DNA of 47,850 bases, from NCBI RefSeq assembly GCF_001580915.1, contig NZ_LHZQ01000201.1, forward strand, positions 1 to 47,850, read 5' to 3'. Below, piece after piece: positions 18,941 through 26,506 of this stretch. The position numbers and the translations under genes are program-made. This DNA comes from Acetobacter tropicalis. GTDB taxonomy: Bacteria; Pseudomonadota; Alphaproteobacteria; Acetobacterales; Acetobacteraceae. The notes beneath the pieces were generated by a model. The model was not told where the DNA came from. It saw nothing but the letters and a program-made list of their open reading frames with translations, and searched no databases. Every line of letters starts with the position of its first letter. Within the stretch, counting starts at the first letter, position 1.

Positions 18941-19585
18941 GTGGACGCACTTTTCTGGCAGAAAAAATGGGAGCAGAACCAGATAGGGTTTCATGAGCCA
19001 CAACCTCATTCTTTTTTGGTTCGGCATTTCGCGTCTTTCGGGTTGACGGAGGGGGCATGCGTTTTTGTCCCTTTATGTGGGAAAAGCCTGGATATTCATT
19101 GGTTGCTTGAGCAGGGCTTTGCCGTGGTGGGCGTTGAGTTGAGCTGCATTGCTGTGGAAAGCCTGTTTCAGGACTTAGGCTATGTTCCCTGTATAACAGA
19201 ACGGAACGAAGCCCTGTTGTTTGAGGCGGGCAACCTCAAAGTATATGTTGGAAATATTTTTGACCTCACAGAAAAGACGCTAGGGAACATCAGTGCTGTG
19301 TATGATCGGGCTGCGTTGATCGCTTTGCCTGATGCAATGCGGCATGCTTATGCAGACCATGTTATTTCTATCACGCAAAATGCACCGCAACTGCTGATTA
19401 CTCTGGAGTATGAGCAGGCATTGCGGAAAGGGCCTCCTTTCTCCGTGGATGCGGAGGAAGTGAGGCAGCTTTACGGTGCTTTTTACACGTTTGAGGTTCT
19501 GGAACGAGACGTGCTTGAAGGGGGCCTGAAGGGTGTTTGCCCTGCTGAGGAGCTTGTCTGGCATCTCACACCCCTTTCAAAATAA
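18941..19585 (+). CDS. tpm: Thiopurine S-methyltransferase family protein
   Basis: A 214-residue SAM-dependent methyltransferase of the TPMT family. Diagnostic segments are FWQKKWEQNQIGFHEPQPHSFL at the N-terminus, VFVPLCGKSLDIHWLLEQGF (SAM-binding loop) and VYDRAALIALP. Bacterial members methylate thiopurines, other aryl thiols, and selenium or tellurium compounds; the natural substrate is not known here. The start is GTG at 18941, supported by AAGGGG about seven bases upstream. It faces the nucleoside hydrolase gene. Sitting next to purine-handling genes is suggestive but may be chance. Confidence 0.88.
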   Translation: MDALFWQKKWEQNQIGFHEPQPHSFLVRHFASFGLTEGACVFVPLCGKSLDIHWLLEQGFAVVGVELSCIAVESLFQDLGYVPCITERNEALLFEAGNLKVYVGNIFDLTEKTLGNISAVYDRAALIALPDAMRHAYADHVISITQNAPQLLITLEYEQALRKGPPFSVDAEEVRQLYGAFYTFEVLERDVLEGGLKGVCPAEELVWHLTPLSK

Positions 19586-19649
19586 CCTAGAAAGGGGCGA
19601 AGGAAAGTGGCGGATGAAGCCATTCCGCTTTCTCAAGAGGGACGTGGTT

Positions 19650-20591
19650 TCAAGAAAGGCGGGAGAGACTTTCCAGTATCAAGGTCCATAAGCCGTTATC
19701 ATCCACCGAGCGGAGGAAGGTCGCGTTAGGAGGGCGGCCAGTAACCTGCCACCAGTCCACAACGGTTGCGCCAAGGGTAAGTGGGCTTGAGACTTCCACC
19801 TCAACATTGATTGTTTTGCCTGCAAAAAGGTGGGGGCAGAGGACATACCCGATGGTGCAGGGGTCATGCAGCGGGGCACCGGGCCAGCCATATTTGTTCA
19901 GATCAAACCGGGCGGAGAAAGTCAGCATGGCATGAGCCGCTTTGGCACAGTGGCCAGGGAGTTTCGCTAACGCTTCCAGCCGATCTGGGGTGATCAGAAA
20001 ACGATGGGTGATGTCTAGCGGCACAAGGGTGACGGGCAGGCCGCTATTTAGAGCAATGGCCATGGCATCCGGGTCTGCAAAGGCATTGAACTCAGCCGCC
20101 GGCGTGATGTTTCCGGTCTCTGACCATGCGCCGCCCATGGCTACAACCTGCTTTAGGCGCGCCACTGTTTCAGGTGCCTGCACAAGGGCTGCGGCCAGAT
20201 TGGTCATGGGGCCAATGGTAACCAGTGTAATGGTGTGGGCCGGATGCGCGGCGAGTGTTTCCAGAAGGAATGTCACCCCGTGCTGTTGTTCGGGTGTATG
20301 GAGTGGAGTGGGAAGGTCGGGGCCATCCATGCCGGTCTGGCCGTGCACGTGTTGGGCGGTAATCGGGGGGCGACGGATAGGACGCGGGCACCCTTTGTAA
20401 ACCTTGATATCCTGCCGTTTTGCAAGTTCCAGAATTTTGCAGGCGTTCTCGGCTGTCTGCTCTACAGACACGTTTCCAGCGGCTGCAATAATGCCTAGCA
20501 GGTCAATGTGAGGGGATGCCAGCGCCAGCATGATGGCAATGGCGTCATCCTGTCCGGGGTCTGTATCAATAATAAGTTTCTGCCGGTCCAA
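19650..20591 (-). CDS. Cytoplasmic inosine-uridine preferring nucleoside hydrolase
   Basis: A 313-residue N-ribohydrolase that splits nucleosides into base and ribose. The calcium/catalytic Asp motif KLIIDTDPGQDDAIAIML is at the N-terminus. Further motifs are TIGPMTNLAAAL, VVAMGGAW, EFNAFADPDAMAIAL and PLHDPCTIGYVL with its His. No signal peptide is seen, so it acts in the cytosol. The open frame extends to 20792, but that part overlaps nupC and is not conserved; the best start is a TTG at 20591 with GGAG about six bases before it, giving normal family length. It follows nupC by 35 bases, so imported nucleosides meet this enzyme directly. Confidence 0.88.
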   Translation of the reverse strand: MDRQKLIIDTDPGQDDAIAIMLALASPHIDLLGIIAAAGNVSVEQTAENACKILELAKRQDIKVYKGCPRPIRRPPITAQHVHGQTGMDGPDLPTPLHTPEQQHGVTFLLETLAAHPAHTITLVTIGPMTNLAAALVQAPETVARLKQVVAMGGAWSETGNITPAAEFNAFADPDAMAIALNSGLPVTLVPLDITHRFLITPDRLEALAKLPGHCAKAAHAMLTFSARFDLNKYGWPGAPLHDPCTIGYVLCPHLFAGKTINVEVEVSSPLTLGATVVDWWQVTGRPPNATFLRSVDDNGLWTLILESLSRLS

Positions 20592-20626
20592 AACTGTCTC
20601 CGTATCTGGTGCTGATATGTAGGGTT

Positions 20627-21862
20627 TTAAAGGAGAATAACGCCCGCAATAGCGGCGCTCATGAAATTGGACAACATGCCAGCCAGTACGGCGCGGGCAC
20701 TGATACGCGCCAGTTCCGCACGCCTTTCCGGACACTGGCTGCCAAAAGCAGCCACAAGAATGCCTATGGAACTGAGATTGGCAAAGCCGCAAAGGGCAAA
20801 GGCCGCAATTGCCCCGCTACGTGCGGAAAGAGCGCCATTCTGGAGAGACGGGCCGAGGTGCAGATAGGCCACGAATTCATTGATCACCAGCTTGAGGCCG
20901 AGCACGGAGCCGACAATGCTGCACTCGCCTGCCGGAACACCCAGCAGCCAGGCAATGGGAGAAAACAGCAGTCCGAACAGATATTCCAGAGAAAGAAAAG
21001 GCATGTGAACAAGCTGCCCTAATGCCTGAAAACCACTGTTGATCAGGGCAATCAGCCCGATGAAGGCAACCAATGTAGCCGCTACGGCCACGGCTGTTTT
21101 GGTCCCTTTTAGCGCTCCTTCAGTAATGGTTTCAAAGATGGCCTGATTGTAGGAGGAGCGCCCGGCGGCAAGAGTATCAACAGGGCTGCCAGCAGGGCGG
21201 GGGGCCAGAATTTTTGCAAACATCATGCCGCCGGGAATGGCCATGAAGGAGGCGGCAACCAGATAATGTGCGGGCACGCCGAGCCCTACATACCCCACCA
21301 ACGTAGCCCCGGAAACGGAGGCGGCTCCGCTGCACAGTACACTGAAGAGTTCGGTTGGGGCCATGGTACGCAGATAAGGACCCAGAGCTACAGGCAGTTC
21401 ACTTTGGCCAATAAAGATTGTGATAACAGCTCCGAAAGATTCCACGGGCGAGGTGCCAAGGGCCTTTTGCAGGATTTTCCCTGTTGCACGTGCAAAGAAC
21501 TGCATGGTCCCCACATGAAACAGGATGGCAATAAGGGCGCTGACATACACAAGCGAGGGCAGAACCCTGAAGGCGAACACAAAGCCATCATTCGGGAACA
21601 CTGTACCCATTTTGTCGCTGGCGAGGGCGCCAAAGAGAAAACGTGCCCCTTCATCCCCACAGGAAAGGATGCTGGTGACAACGCGGGAGAGAGACCACAA
21701 GATCTGCTGCCCCACAGGCACCCGTAAGACCAGCAGGCCAATGGCCACCTGTGCTACAAGGCAGCTCAGAACCGTGCGGAGACTGATATTTTTACGGTCT
21801 GTTGAAAAAAAAACGGCAATGCCAAGAAGCAGAAGAATACCAAGACATCCACGACTATGCAT
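20627..21862 (-). CDS. nupC: NupC-type concentrative nucleoside transporter (CNT family)
   Basis: A 411-residue inner-membrane nucleoside:cation symporter. It starts with a hydrophobic helix (LGILLLLGIAVFFST) and carries CNT motifs: VFAFRVLPSLVYVSALIAIL, FIGQSELPVALGPYL (conserved GQSE loop), SGAASVSGATLVGYVGLGV and NEFVAYLHLG. Multiple further helices run to the C-terminus (AIAAFALCGFANLSSIGI). The ATG has AAGGA seven bases upstream. It lies between the RNase T2 gene and the nucleoside hydrolase gene on the same strand. Together they form a path from RNA breakdown products to cytosolic base and ribose. Confidence 0.92.
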   Translation of the reverse strand: MHSRGCLGILLLLGIAVFFSTDRKNISLRTVLSCLVAQVAIGLLVLRVPVGQQILWSLSRVVTSILSCGDEGARFLFGALASDKMGTVFPNDGFVFAFRVLPSLVYVSALIAILFHVGTMQFFARATGKILQKALGTSPVESFGAVITIFIGQSELPVALGPYLRTMAPTELFSVLCSGAASVSGATLVGYVGLGVPAHYLVAASFMAIPGGMMFAKILAPRPAGSPVDTLAAGRSSYNQAIFETITEGALKGTKTAVAVAATLVAFIGLIALINSGFQALGQLVHMPFLSLEYLFGLLFSPIAWLLGVPAGECSIVGSVLGLKLVINEFVAYLHLGPSLQNGALSARSGAIAAFALCGFANLSSIGILVAAFGSQCPERRAELARISARAVLAGMLSNFMSAAIAGVILL

Positions 21863-21971
21863 TGAATGGTCCTTATATCAACAAATGTGGTCACACACAT
21901 CCTGACCAGATGGCTACAGACAGAGTAGACTGTTTTGAGTGAAGGCTATCGCTGGTTACAGAGTGGCTCTG

Positions 21972-22757
21972 TCAGCGGTTCCATTGAGGGACGAGGAAAG
22001 AGGCTGGGCAGTTGTCCTGCACTTGGGGGCTGCTCATGAACGCATCTGCTTTAGGGAAGCGGGAAAGAGCGTCGGGTTTAAGTGTGAACCAGATCTGGGC
22101 TAGAACGGATTGCCCTTGCGGGGTTTTGTTGCATTGAAACTGCACGCCCCGATCCGGCAGTGGGCCTGTGTCAGCTTCAATTTCTCTGGTCAGATCAGCT
22201 TTTGCAATAACTGTTCCGGGTTCGGATGTCAGATTCTGAGCGGAGGGAAGGGCCGCAAATCGATCCCGGAGTTGGATGGCCACCGAGAAAAACTGTTCTT
22301 CCTGCATACCGAAGCAATGTACATGTTTGGCATATTCGTGTGCAACAAGATCAGAGTGTGTATGGGCAACCACGTCTGACAAGCGATGAGAGAGCGTTGG
22401 AGAGAAGCGTGGTACTGGTGGCGATGCATCGCCTTCATACAGGCTGCATCCTTTTCGCCACCATGTGGTTACTGGAACCTGTGCCTTTATCAGGTCAGAA
22501 GGGCGAGAGGCCCAAAGCCCATGAAGGCCGATAAGGGGGGTCTTGGGTTGATCTGCCTGACAGGAGTTTCCTTCTGGTCCGGTGCAGAAGCCGGGTTGCC
22601 ATGTAAGGGCAAGGGTATAGTGCCCAAAATCCCCATGGAGAGGTGCCGTAAGGGAGATGCTGGCCGGTACAGGGGGAGCAGAAGCATGATGGGCGCAACC
22701 AGACAACAGGACCGAGGCGGCCATCATGCCTGAAAAAAGAAACTGAACTGCCCGCAT
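21972..22757 (-). CDS. RNase T2 family lipoprotein
   Basis: A 261-residue secreted ribonuclease. The signal peptide ends in a lipobox (VLLSGC, Ala at +2), so the mature protein is probably anchored in the outer membrane facing the periplasm. Both catalytic signatures of RNase T2 are present: CAS I as LIGLHGLWAS (His), and CAS II as HEYAKHVHC (His, Glu, Lys, His). The Pro that usually follows GLW is Ala here. T2 enzymes cut single-stranded RNA through 2',3'-cyclic phosphates to 3'-nucleotides with little base preference. GAGGAAC lies nine bases before the ATG. It is the first gene of an apparent RNase T2-nupC-hydrolase operon. Confidence 0.88.
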   Translation of the reverse strand: MRAVQFLFSGMMAASVLLSGCAHHASAPPVPASISLTAPLHGDFGHYTLALTWQPGFCTGPEGNSCQADQPKTPLIGLHGLWASRPSDLIKAQVPVTTWWRKGCSLYEGDASPPVPRFSPTLSHRLSDVVAHTHSDLVAHEYAKHVHCFGMQEEQFFSVAIQLRDRFAALPSAQNLTSEPGTVIAKADLTREIEADTGPLPDRGVQFQCNKTPQGQSVLAQIWFTLKPDALSRFPKADAFMSSPQVQDNCPASFLVPQWNR

Positions 22758-22838
22758 GCCCTGTTTGTTCCTCGCTCTGACGGCTTAAAGAAAATGTTCC
22801 ACCCTACTGCAGGGCAAGATATCGTTCTTGCTTACATC

Positions 22839-22935
22839 TTGTGTGGTGTCTATGGGGTTCTATAACGAATTCGTATTGTTCATAACAGAGTTCACCACAC
22901 GATACGGCGTCCGGAATGAGTAGACTACGCCGTAT
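22839..22935 (+). promoter_or_regulatory. Candidate promoter and two palindromes between divergent nucleoside operons
   Basis: TTGTGT (22839-22844), 16 bases, then TATAAC (22861-22866) is a fair sigma-70 promoter reading towards the deoxyribosyltransferase gene. ACGAATTCGT (22865-22874) is a perfect ten-base palindrome overlapping the -10 element. ATACGGCGT (22902-22910) is repeated inverted as ACGCCGTAT (22927-22935) with a 16-base spacer, within the leader just before the start codon. The positions suit a repressor operator and a leader hairpin. The regulator is unknown. Confidence 0.5.
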
Positions 22936-22952
22936 GAAACATGGAAGACCTT

Positions 22953-23585
22953 ATGACCGAGAGTGCGGCTTACCCCAAGGTTTACCTTGGTGGAGACCTT
23001 GTTTTCAGAAAAGACGCCCAGCAGCTTTTCCGGGCCTTTAAGGAAGCCTGTCTGGCAGTACGCCTGCACGGGATATCGCCTTTTGATGGGCAGGATGAGG
23101 TAGAAGCTCTGCCGCCGGGAAAGGAAACGAGCCTGCTGATTGCGCGGCTGGATCGTGGCCTGATGGATGAATGTGCCGCAGCATTGTTCTGCATTGATCC
23201 TTTTCGGCGGGCTGCGGATATGGACCCCGGTACGGCAGTGGAAATTGGCTATATGGCCGCCCAGAACAAGCCGATGGCAGGCTACACGGTGGATGGTCGT
23301 ACTTACCATGAGAAGGTGCAGAGTTATTTTGAACAGGCATGGCACACGCCGCTGACGGAAGAGAAACCCCCAAATGGTAGCAGGGTCCGTTGGCTGGATG
23401 CAGACGCCATGATCGTGCATTCAGAAGGATTGTTGCAGAATGCCATGGTGGAGGGGTTTATCCGGCAGGCTGGCGGAGATATTGCCGTTGCGGATGATAT
23501 CCTGAGTGCGTTTCGTGCTGCGGCCAAGGATCTGGCTGGCCTGATTTATGGGAAAACTGCTGTGGAAGGTTCCTCCCATGGATGA
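22953..23585 (+). CDS. Nucleoside 2-deoxyribosyltransferase
   Basis: A 210-residue protein of the N-deoxyribosyltransferase family, which swaps bases between 2'-deoxynucleosides, or hydrolyses them. Motifs include VYLGGDLVFRKDA at the N-terminus, HGISPFDGQDEVE, IARLDRGLMDECAAALFCIDPF, and the catalytic region DPGTAVEIGYMAAQNKPMAGY with its Glu. I chose the ATG at 22953 (MTESAAY), which has GGAAG six bases upstream; the in-frame ATG at 22941 lacks a site. It overlaps the cytidine deaminase start by eight bases and heads a three-gene operon divergent from the RNase T2 operon. No signal peptide is seen, so it is cytosolic. Confidence 0.85.
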   Translation: MTESAAYPKVYLGGDLVFRKDAQQLFRAFKEACLAVRLHGISPFDGQDEVEALPPGKETSLLIARLDRGLMDECAAALFCIDPFRRAADMDPGTAVEIGYMAAQNKPMAGYTVDGRTYHEKVQSYFEQAWHTPLTEEKPPNGSRVRWLDADAMIVHSEGLLQNAMVEGFIRQAGGDIAVADDILSAFRAAAKDLAGLIYGKTAVEGSSHG

Positions 23586-24012
23586 AAGCATGACGGCTAC
23601 ATTGACGCAGCGCGCCCTTGCTGCACGTAGCAATGCCTATGCGCCATACTCTCGTTTTCATGTAGGCACCGCTTTGATTACGGAAGATGGACAGGTGTTT
23701 TCCGGCTGCAATGTGGAGAATGCCGCGTATCCGGAAGGAGTGTGTGCGGAAGCTGGTGCTATTTCTGCTATGGTCGCTGCGGGCGGGGATCGCAAGATTG
23801 CAACCATCATGGTGGCAGGCAAAGGACCAGCGCCTTGCCTGCCCTGTGGAGGGTGCCGCCAGAAAATTCGGGAGTTTGCAACACCCCGGACATGTGTTCT
23901 GGTAGTGGATGAAGACGGCGCGCTATTATTCAAAGATAATCTGCACGCGCTTTTGCCATCGTCTTTTGGCCCGGAAAATCTTGAAACTGCCCCAGAAGGA
24001 AAGCAGGCGTGA
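23578..24012 (+). CDS. cdd: Cytidine deaminase
   Basis: A 144-residue tetrameric-type cytidine deaminase that converts cytidine or deoxycytidine to uridine or deoxyuridine. Zinc and catalytic residues are visible in NVENAAYPEGVCAEAGAI (Cys and proton-shuttle Glu) and PCLPCGGCRQKIREF (two Cys). The N-terminal ALAARSNAYAPYSRFHVG motif is typical. The start at 23578 (MDESMTAT) has GGAAGG about seven bases upstream and overlaps the end of the deoxyribosyltransferase gene. Its last four bases (GTGA) overlap the GTG start of the exported hydrolase, so all three genes are translationally coupled. Deamination would turn cytidine into a better substrate for inosine-uridine type hydrolases. Confidence 0.94.
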   Translation: MDESMTATLTQRALAARSNAYAPYSRFHVGTALITEDGQVFSGCNVENAAYPEGVCAEAGAISAMVAAGGDRKIATIMVAGKGPAPCLPCGGCRQKIREFATPRTCVLVVDEDGALLFKDNLHALLPSSFGPENLETAPEGKQA

Positions 24013-25127
24013 TAAAAAAGAGTGGTTTTGCCCGTTTTGCGCGGCGCTGCGTTCTGGCCGTAGGGCTATTGGGCGCATCTGTTCCGGTAGTGGCGCATGC
24101 CGAAGCAGACCGGATGGTCATTTTTGACGATGACGGATTTGCACTGGCCCAGTGGATGGTGCTGAAGGCCCCGCATGTAAAAGTTCTGGGTTTTGGTACT
24201 GTCAGCGGAGATTTCTGGCAGAAAGAGGCGACAGCTTACGCATTGCGGGGGCTGGAAATTGCGGGCCGTACAGATGTGCCGGTTGTGCAGGGTGCCACCT
24301 ATCCGCTCATGAATTCTGAAAAGCTGACTGACCGGTGGGAAGCCCTGTACGGCAAGCTGGTGTGGAAAGGCGCGTGGATGAAGAAATGGGTGGAGAAAAC
24401 CACTCAGGCCCTTCCGCCATACCATCCGGCCGATGTGGTGCCGGATCTGCCGTGGGGGAACCCCAAGATCAAGCCTTCGGCTGAAAATGCGGCCATGTTC
24501 ATGATCCGCATGGTGCATCAATATCCAGGCCAGATCAGTATTATTGAATGTGGCCCCATGACCAACCTGGCTCTGGCACAGAAGCTGGACCCGGAATTTG
24601 CCAGCCTTGCCAAGGAACTGGTGTACATGGGGGGGAGCCTGAACCCGCGCCAGAAGTTGACGAGTGCAGCCTCTGCCCAGTTTGCACGGGAATTCGGCAA
24701 TTCTCCTCGTCGGGAATTCAATATCCGGTTTGATCCTGAAGCTGCGTCCATTACGATGCACGCCCCATGGAAGCGGATTGTCATGGTGCCGGTGGACCCT
24801 TCTACCGAGACAGAAATGTCCGCGGAATTTGTGAAGGATATTGCCTCGGCGGACACGCCCATTGCCCGGATTGTAAAGCGTGGCGCCAACAACTTTCCCT
24901 TGTGGGATGAAATTGCTGCGGCGGTCTGGCTGGACCCCACTCTCATCCGTTCCAGCACAGACCTGTATGTGGACGTGAACACCATATTCAGCGCGCAATA
25001 CGGAGACATTCTGTCCTGGACAGAGGGATATCAGCCGGATGTTGGCGAACAGAAGGAAAAAGTGGTGCTCACTGTGGATGTGCCCCGCATGAAGGCTCGG
25101 ATCAAGGATCTGATTTCTAAACCCTGA
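24009..25127 (+). CDS. Exported nucleoside hydrolase-like protein
   Basis: A 372-residue nucleoside hydrolase homologue with a signal peptide: basic MIKKSGFARFARR, hydrophobic core, cleavage after VAHA. It should act in the periplasm. The N-terminal Asp cluster is compressed to VIFDDDGFALAQ compared with the usual DTDPGxDDAxA. Other family parts are clear: IIECGPMTNLALA, LVYMGGSLN, EFNIRFDPEAA and PLWDEIAAAVWLDP. In that last motif Trp stands where inosine-uridine hydrolases have His, as in one subgroup of the family. The GTG start overlaps the cdd stop (GTGA). With the cytosolic homologue at 19650-20591 the cell would have nucleoside hydrolysis on both sides of the inner membrane. Substrate is unproven. 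Confidence 0.82.
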   Translation: MIKKSGFARFARRCVLAVGLLGASVPVVAHAEADRMVIFDDDGFALAQWMVLKAPHVKVLGFGTVSGDFWQKEATAYALRGLEIAGRTDVPVVQGATYPLMNSEKLTDRWEALYGKLVWKGAWMKKWVEKTTQALPPYHPADVVPDLPWGNPKIKPSAENAAMFMIRMVHQYPGQISIIECGPMTNLALAQKLDPEFASLAKELVYMGGSLNPRQKLTSAASAQFAREFGNSPRREFNIRFDPEAASITMHAPWKRIVMVPVDPSTETEMSAEFVKDIASADTPIARIVKRGANNFPLWDEIAAAVWLDPTLIRSSTDLYVDVNTIFSAQYGDILSWTEGYQPDVGEQKEKVVLTVDVPRMKARIKDLISKP

Positions 25128-25179
25128 AGAGAGTGCTTTCACGGTAAGGGGAAGGCCTTGGGCTTGGGGGGCGGGCGGG

Positions 25180-25206
25180 CCTTACTCTCAAGTAAGGAGA
25201 TTTTTT
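25180..25206 (+). terminator. Rho-independent terminator of the deoxyribosyltransferase-cdd-hydrolase operon
   Basis: CCTTACT (25180-25186) pairs with AGTAAGG (25191-25197) around a four-base loop, followed by AGA and six Ts (25201-25206). It lies about 50 bases after the hydrolase stop and just before the cytochrome c peroxidase gene. Confidence 0.75.
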
Positions 25207-25235
25207 CCTGATGGAGTGCTATTCTTTCTGGCGTG

Positions 25236-26480
25236 ATGAACCGTTTCTTCCTTTCCTGTCAGGCGTGTCTTGTTGTCTGTCTATTGATATGGCCTCCTTC
25301 TTCCACACAGGCTGAAGAAGGAGCAAGTCGTAGCGAAGTCTATAAAAACGTCGCCCGATTGGCCGCCGTCGGGGACAAACTGTTTCACGATCCGCGCCTG
25401 TCAGCTTCCGGTGTGTTATCCTGCGCAAGTTGCCATAGCGAGAAAGCCGCTTTTGCGCCGGATAATGCGCTTTCTGTGCAGTATGGCGGGGTGGATATGG
25501 CACAGCGAGGGCACCGGGCCGTGCCCTCGCTGAAATATTTGCAAAATGTTCCGCAATTTACAGAGCATTTTTTCGATTCTGAAGATGAAGCGGACGAAAG
25601 CATTGATAACGGTCCAACTGGTGGCCTGACATGGGATGGTCGCGCCAATACGCAGGCTGAACAGGCGGTTATTCCGTTACTGGCTTCTTTTGAAATGGGG
25701 CAGCAGGCACCGCAGGATGTTGTCCGCCGAGCTCTCAGCGCGGGCTATGGTGAGGCATTGAAAGCGCTCGGGCCTTATCTGCAAACAACAGATCTGTTTC
25801 AAGTCATTACCAAAGCGCTTGAAGCCTATCAGCAGGATTGGCGGCGGTTTTACCCTTATTCCAGTAAATATGATGCCTATCTGGCGGGCAAAACCGTGCT
25901 GACGCCACGGGAGCACAAAGGGCTGGAATTGTTTGAAGACCCTGAAAAGGGAAACTGCGCTTCCTGCCATAAAAGCCAGCCGGGCAACGATGGGACACCG
26001 CCGCAATTTACGGATTACGGTATGATTGCCGTTGGTGTGCCACGGAACAGGGCGTTACCATTCAACCAGAACCCAAAAGTGTTTGATCTTGGTCTTTGCG
26101 GGCCTGACCGCACGGACCTGAAGCAGTATGCTGAATATTGTGGACTGTTCCGCACGCCCTCTTTACGGAATGTGGCAACACGGCAGACGTTTTTCCATAA
26201 CGGATTTTATCATTCCCTACGGGATGCCGTAGCTTTTTATGTGTTGAGAGACACTCACCCCGAACGCATTTATCCGGTCGGGAAAGATGGAAGAATCCTG
26301 AAATATGATGATCTTCCAAAGCAGTATCAGGAGAACATCAATATGGACCCTCCATTTGGGCCGCAACCAGGTAACCGGCCTGTCCTGTCAGATGATGAGA
26401 TTGACGCCATTGTCGCGTTTCTCAAAACGCTGACTGACGGATATTCTGATACCCAGAAAAGGTCTGATGCCACGCCGTAG
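25236..26480 (+). CDS. Di-heme cytochrome c peroxidase (CcpA/MauG family)
   Basis: An exported di-heme c-type protein of about 414 residues. The signal peptide (MNRFFLSCQACLVVCLLIWPPSSTQA) is followed by two CxxCH heme sites, SCASCHSEK near residue 67 and NCASCHKSQ near 243. Family features include DPRLSASGVLSCASCH and the C-terminal segment DDEIDAIVAFLKTLTDGY. Bacterial CcpA reduces hydrogen peroxide with electrons from cytochrome c, while MauG relatives modify protein residues; the sequence does not decide which. The start could be the GTG at 25233 or the ATG at 25236, and neither has a strong ribosome site. It is separated from the nucleoside operon by a terminator, so its place there may be incidental. 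Confidence 0.88.
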   Translation: MNRFFLSCQACLVVCLLIWPPSSTQAEEGASRSEVYKNVARLAAVGDKLFHDPRLSASGVLSCASCHSEKAAFAPDNALSVQYGGVDMAQRGHRAVPSLKYLQNVPQFTEHFFDSEDEADESIDNGPTGGLTWDGRANTQAEQAVIPLLASFEMGQQAPQDVVRRALSAGYGEALKALGPYLQTTDLFQVITKALEAYQQDWRRFYPYSSKYDAYLAGKTVLTPREHKGLELFEDPEKGNCASCHKSQPGNDGTPPQFTDYGMIAVGVPRNRALPFNQNPKVFDLGLCGPDRTDLKQYAEYCGLFRTPSLRNVATRQTFFHNGFYHSLRDAVAFYVLRDTHPERIYPVGKDGRILKYDDLPKQYQENINMDPPFGPQPGNRPVLSDDEIDAIVAFLKTLTDGYSDTQKRSDATP

Positions 26481-26506
26481 ACATGGCACCAGGGAGAGAA
26501 AGAAGT

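Noticed and set aside
20592..20792. The N-terminal extension of the cytosolic nucleoside hydrolase
   Set aside because: It overlaps the conserved end of nupC in another frame and has no family similarity; a TTG at 20591 with GGAG fits the family start.
24066..25142. A 358-codon minus-strand frame opposite the exported nucleoside hydrolase
   Set aside because: It is an antisense shadow with low-quality, Cys/His-rich sequence and no motif.
25236..26480. Cytochrome c peroxidase as part of the nucleoside system
   Set aside because: A terminator separates it from the preceding operon and no chemical link to nucleoside breakdown is apparent.
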